Source of the DNA: Chitinophagaceae bacterium
GTDB lineage: Bacteria; Bacteroidota; Bacteroidia; Chitinophagales; Chitinophagaceae
Reading direction: 5' to 3'
NCBI GenBank assembly: GCA_017853235.1
Contig: JAFMJX010000025.1
Location: 1 to 14,657, forward strand
DNA length: 14,657 nucleotides
Shown here: piece after piece, positions 12,249 to 14,657 of the stretch
Layout of the letters: each line of letters opens with the position of its first letter
Position numbering within the stretch: position 1 is the first letter of the stretch
The notes under the pieces: model-generated
What the model saw: only the letters and a program-made list of their open reading frames with translations
Told to the model about the DNA's origin: nothing
The model's database searches: none
Position numbers and translations under genes: made by a program

Positions 12249-13124
12249 ATGCAGGCAATTGGAGCATCCGAAATGATTATTAATGACCGTGGGGCTATTT
12301 ATCACTTAGACGTTCGCCCAGAAGAATTGGCAGATACCATTATAACCGTGGGCGATCCCAATCGCGTAGCCGAAGTAAGCAAATATTTTGACCGTGTGGA
12401 GCACATTTGTTCACACAGAGAATTTATTACGCATACTGGTTATATAGGTCAAAAAAGAATTTCAGTTTTAAGTACTGGAATTGGACCTGATAATATTGAT
12501 ATCGCATTAAACGAAATTGATGCTTTAGTAAACATTGATTTTAATACAAGAACGATTCAACCCATAAAAAAATCAGTTTCCATAGTAAGAATGGGGACTT
12601 GCGGCTCCTTACAAGGTGAAGTGGGTGTAGATCAATTAGTAGCAGGTACCCATGGTTTAGGAATAGATAATTTATTACACTTTTATAGTCTTGAAAATAA
12701 TGAGGAAGAAAAACAAATTTTAGCAGCGTTTGAAACGCACACTAAAATAAGTACACATAAAGTAACTCCCTATTTAGCATCTGCAAGTGCAGGACTTATT
12801 AAACATTTTACTGAAGGCTATAGCCATGGTATCACCGTTACATGTCCAGGTTTTTATGGCCCTCAAGGAAGAATTTTAAGACTTCCTTTAGCGATGCCAA
12901 ATTTAGTAGACCAAATGTCTAGTTTTAGATACGGCAAACATCATATTGCGAATTTTGAAATGGAAACAAGCGCTATTTATGGTTTGTGTCATTTATTAGG
13001 GCACCAATGCTTGAGCATTAATGTGATAGTTGCAAATCGCGTAAAAAAAGAATATAGTAAAGATATGGGCAAAGCTGTAAATCACATGATTGAAAAATCT
13101 TTAGGCATTTTAGCTAGTATTTAA
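12249..13124 (+). CDS. Nucleoside phosphorylase, uridine phosphorylase-like (PNP/UDP family)
   Basis: A 291-residue cytosolic enzyme that splits a nucleoside with phosphate into base and ribose 1-phosphate, for nucleoside salvage. Family features are the phosphate-binding GDPNRV (35-40), STGIGPDNIDIALNE (75-89), RMGTCGSLQ (114-122, Arg114 phosphate contact) and NFEMETSAIYGL (235-246), whose Glu/Met bind ribose. The segment INVIVANRVKKEY resembles the IVNRTQ region of E. coli uridine phosphorylase, which makes uridine a better guess than purines, though this is not certain. Residues 199-211 (CPGFYGPQGRILR) form a characteristic loop. The ATG at 12249 is preferred over Met9 because family-like sequence (ASEMIINDRGAIYHLD) runs across the latter. 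Sixteen bp separate it from dapF, so the genes are likely co-transcribed. Confidence 0.9.
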   Translation: MQAIGASEMIINDRGAIYHLDVRPEELADTIITVGDPNRVAEVSKYFDRVEHICSHREFITHTGYIGQKRISVLSTGIGPDNIDIALNEIDALVNIDFNTRTIQPIKKSVSIVRMGTCGSLQGEVGVDQLVAGTHGLGIDNLLHFYSLENNEEEKQILAAFETHTKISTHKVTPYLASASAGLIKHFTEGYSHGITVTCPGFYGPQGRILRLPLAMPNLVDQMSSFRYGKHHIANFEMETSAIYGLCHLLGHQCLSINVIVANRVKKEYSKDMGKAVNHMIEKSLGILASI

Positions 13125-13140
13125 TTTATTTGCAATAATT

Positions 13141-13929
13141 ATGACATTCAATTTTTCAAAATACCAAGGCACAGGAAACGATTTTATTATTATAGATAAT
13201 CGTAAAGATGATATTTCATTGACAACACAACAAATCGCATTTTTATGCGATCGAAAAAATGGAATTGGTGCCGATGGGTTGATGTTACTAGGGCTTCAAG
13301 AAGGATTTGATTTTTCTATGACTTATTTTAATGCAGATGGCAAAGAAGGTTCGATGTGCGGAAATGGAGGCAGATGTTTAACTAAGTTTGCTTATGACAA
13401 TGGCATTCAAAAATCCAAATATTATTTCAATGCAATTGATGGACCTCATGAATCAATCATGAGCGACAATGGTTGGATACATTTAAAAATGATGGATGTA
13501 AATGCAATTGAAAAAAACATTGATGGTGATGTTACTTTTTATGTTTTAAATACAGGTTCCCCTCATTATATTGAAATGGTAGACCATATTAATCAAGTGG
13601 ATGTAGTTGGACTTGGACAATCTATAAGATATAATGAAAGATTTAAGAAAGAAGGCGTGAATGTAAACTTTGTAGCACAAGATGAAGATAAAATATTAGT
13701 TCGCACATATGAACGCGGTGTTGAAAATGAAACATTAAGTTGTGGCACAGGAGTGACTGCAGCTGCCATCATCACAGGATTAGAAAAACTAGGTGAACAA
13801 ACAATTCAAATTGAAACTTTGGGTGGAAAATTAGCTGTGAAGTACAATAATAAAGGTGACCATGCGATTGATAATATTTGGCTTATGGGGCCAGGCACTT
13901 TTGTTTTCAAAGGCACCATCCAAATTTAA
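13141..13929 (+). CDS. dapF: Diaminopimelate epimerase
   Basis: A 262-residue PLP-independent epimerase converting LL- to meso-diaminopimelate, the cross-linking residue of peptidoglycan and last precursor of lysine. Landmarks are KYQGTGNDFIIID (7-19), the first catalytic cysteine Cys73 in SMCGNGGRC (71-79), NTGSPHYI (137-144), and the second catalytic cysteine Cys201 in ETLSCGTGVTAAA (197-209), preceded by YERGVE (190-195). Two pseudo-symmetric halves are complete, and the length is close to the usual ~275. It sits 16 bp after the nucleoside phosphorylase and 15 bp before the NUDIX gene, which looks like one operon without an obvious common pathway. Confidence 0.97.
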   Translation: MTFNFSKYQGTGNDFIIIDNRKDDISLTTQQIAFLCDRKNGIGADGLMLLGLQEGFDFSMTYFNADGKEGSMCGNGGRCLTKFAYDNGIQKSKYYFNAIDGPHESIMSDNGWIHLKMMDVNAIEKNIDGDVTFYVLNTGSPHYIEMVDHINQVDVVGLGQSIRYNERFKKEGVNVNFVAQDEDKILVRTYERGVENETLSCGTGVTAAAIITGLEKLGEQTIQIETLGGKLAVKYNNKGDHAIDNIWLMGPGTFVFKGTIQI

Positions 13930-13944
13930 TCCAACATATCCCCT

Positions 13945-14400
13945 ATGGCTTTATTTAACATAAGAGTATATGGAATCTTACTAGACCCTCAAAATCGCAT
14001 TTTAGTAAGCGATGAATTTATAAGAGGAAATTATTTTACAAAATTACCTGGCGGTGGTTTAGAAATCGGAGAAGGGACTCGAGATTGTTTAAAAAGAGAG
14101 TTTAAGGAAGAAACTGGATTAGATGTCACTGTTGGAGACCACTTATACACTACCGATTTTTTTCAAATTTCTGCGTTCAATAACAAAGACCAAATTATTT
14201 CCATTTATTACAAAGTGTATTGCGATGACCTAAGTGGAATAAAAACCAGTGAAAAAGCATTTGATTTTTTACCTGGGCAAACAGCTGATGTTTCAGGTAC
14301 CGCAGAATCTTTTAGATGGATTCATTGGAATGATTTAAACGAAGACTGTATGAGCTTACCTATTGACAAAGTAGCCATTCGAGTTTTAAAACAAGATTAA
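13945..14400 (+). CDS. NUDIX hydrolase
   Basis: A 151-residue NUDIX-fold pyrophosphohydrolase. The complete Nudix box runs from Gly37 to Leu59: G-x5-E43-x7-R51-E52-F-x-E55-E56-x-G58-L, with the metal-binding glutamates intact. The domain begins at once (NIRVYGILLDPQNRILVSDE), and a strand-rich C-terminal half contains RWIHWNDL (124-131), a common NUDIX closing feature. Substrate class (nucleoside diphosphate derivative, cap, sugar nucleotide) cannot be told. It is the third gene of the plus-strand run after dapF. Its TAA at 14398-14400 overlaps the stop codon of the opposing transporter gene. Confidence 0.93.
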   Translation: MALFNIRVYGILLDPQNRILVSDEFIRGNYFTKLPGGGLEIGEGTRDCLKREFKEETGLDVTVGDHLYTTDFFQISAFNNKDQIISIYYKVYCDDLSGIKTSEKAFDFLPGQTADVSGTAESFRWIHWNDLNEDCMSLPIDKVAIRVLKQD

Positions 14401-14657
14401 ATCTCATTTTCAATACCCATAGCTGCTCGCTTCATTTTTTTAGCAGTGTCATGCCCTACGTAAATTTCAATCCTTTTTTCGACCCACTGAATCACAGGTG
14501 TTAAAATAATTGCCATGGTAAATTTATACATATAGTTCACCACGCAAACCCCTAATACAGTACTCCAACTCCAACCATTTCCAATTTTAAAAGCTATAAA
14601 AAGAACTACAAAGCTGTCTACTAACTGAGAAACAACAGTGGATCCAGTTGCTCTTAA
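14397..14657 (-). CDS. Queuosine precursor transporter, YhhQ/VUT family (C-terminal part, runs off the window)
   Basis: The minus strand is open from the window edge to a TAA at 14399-14397 and encodes 86 residues of a membrane protein; the 5' end lies beyond 14657. The visible part starts LRATGSTVVSQLVDSFVVLF, the signature of the last helices of the YhhQ (DUF165) family, where the Arg-x-x-x-Ser...SQ...D pattern lies in the transport core. It continues with a second helix around NYMYKFTMAIILTPVIQWV and a charged cytosolic tail ending in MGIENEI. These proteins import 7-cyano-7-deazaguanine or the 7-aminomethyl precursor for queuosine in tRNA. The stop overlaps the convergent NUDIX stop by three bases, and no hairpin terminator separates the two genes. 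Confidence 0.85.
   Translation of the reverse strand, partial: LRATGSTVVSQLVDSFVVLFIAFKIGNGWSWSTVLGVCVVNYMYKFTMAIILTPVIQWVEKRIEIYVGHDTAKKMKRAAMGIENEI

Overview
The window is an AT-rich chromosomal segment of a Bacteroidota bacterium, most likely of the Chitinophagaceae/Chitinophagales type. The support is a SusC/FecA-like TonB-dependent receptor tail, a Ddl followed by a membrane PASTA protein, a LuxC-type acyl-CoA reductase divergent from a two-cluster ferredoxin, tRNAs without encoded CCA, weak Shine-Dalgarno signals, and promoter-like TAnnTTTG (-7) boxes, some with TTTG 19 nt upstream. The family placement is inference from protein resemblance; no database was searched.

Layout. Bases 1-981 (+) hold the C-terminal part of a TonB receptor whose frame is closed by a TAA at the very first codon of the window. 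A 20-bp perfect inverted repeat separates it from a minus-strand cluster reading ddl > PASTA protein > rhodanese > S33 proline-iminopeptidase-like lipoprotein (4395 down to 1114). A divergent pair follows: ferredoxin (-) and acyl-CoA reductase (+) share a 57-bp promoter region. Next is a periplasmic HtrA/Deg protease (+), closed by a strong bidirectional terminator against mazG (-). Bases 8439-8737 (-) carry tRNA-Gly and tRNA-Leu, each followed by its own intrinsic terminator. A small membrane protein and a family 2 glycosyltransferase (TTG start) follow on the minus strand, then ornithine aminotransferase (+) behind a 247-bp leader, a four-helix membrane protein (-), tRNA-Cys with its terminator (-), and a tight plus-strand trio: nucleoside phosphorylase, dapF, NUDIX hydrolase. 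The window ends inside a minus-strand queuosine-precursor transporter whose stop overlaps the NUDIX stop.

Function. Most genes are core housekeeping. Ddl and DapF both supply peptidoglycan precursors, HtrA and the PASTA protein belong to envelope maintenance, MazG and NUDIX hydrolyse nucleotide-type substrates, and RocD handles ornithine/proline metabolism. No phage, IS element, CRISPR array, toxin-antitoxin or defence cluster is visible, and I do not see a convincing new multi-gene system. The points worth a second look are mostly regulatory: a dyad over the ddl promoter, a hairpin that covers the start codon of the S33 lipoprotein, a leader with a 26-codon ORF and alternative pairings before rocD, a terminator between two tRNA genes, and the conserved-looking but functionally unclear acyl-CoA reductase/ferredoxin pair.
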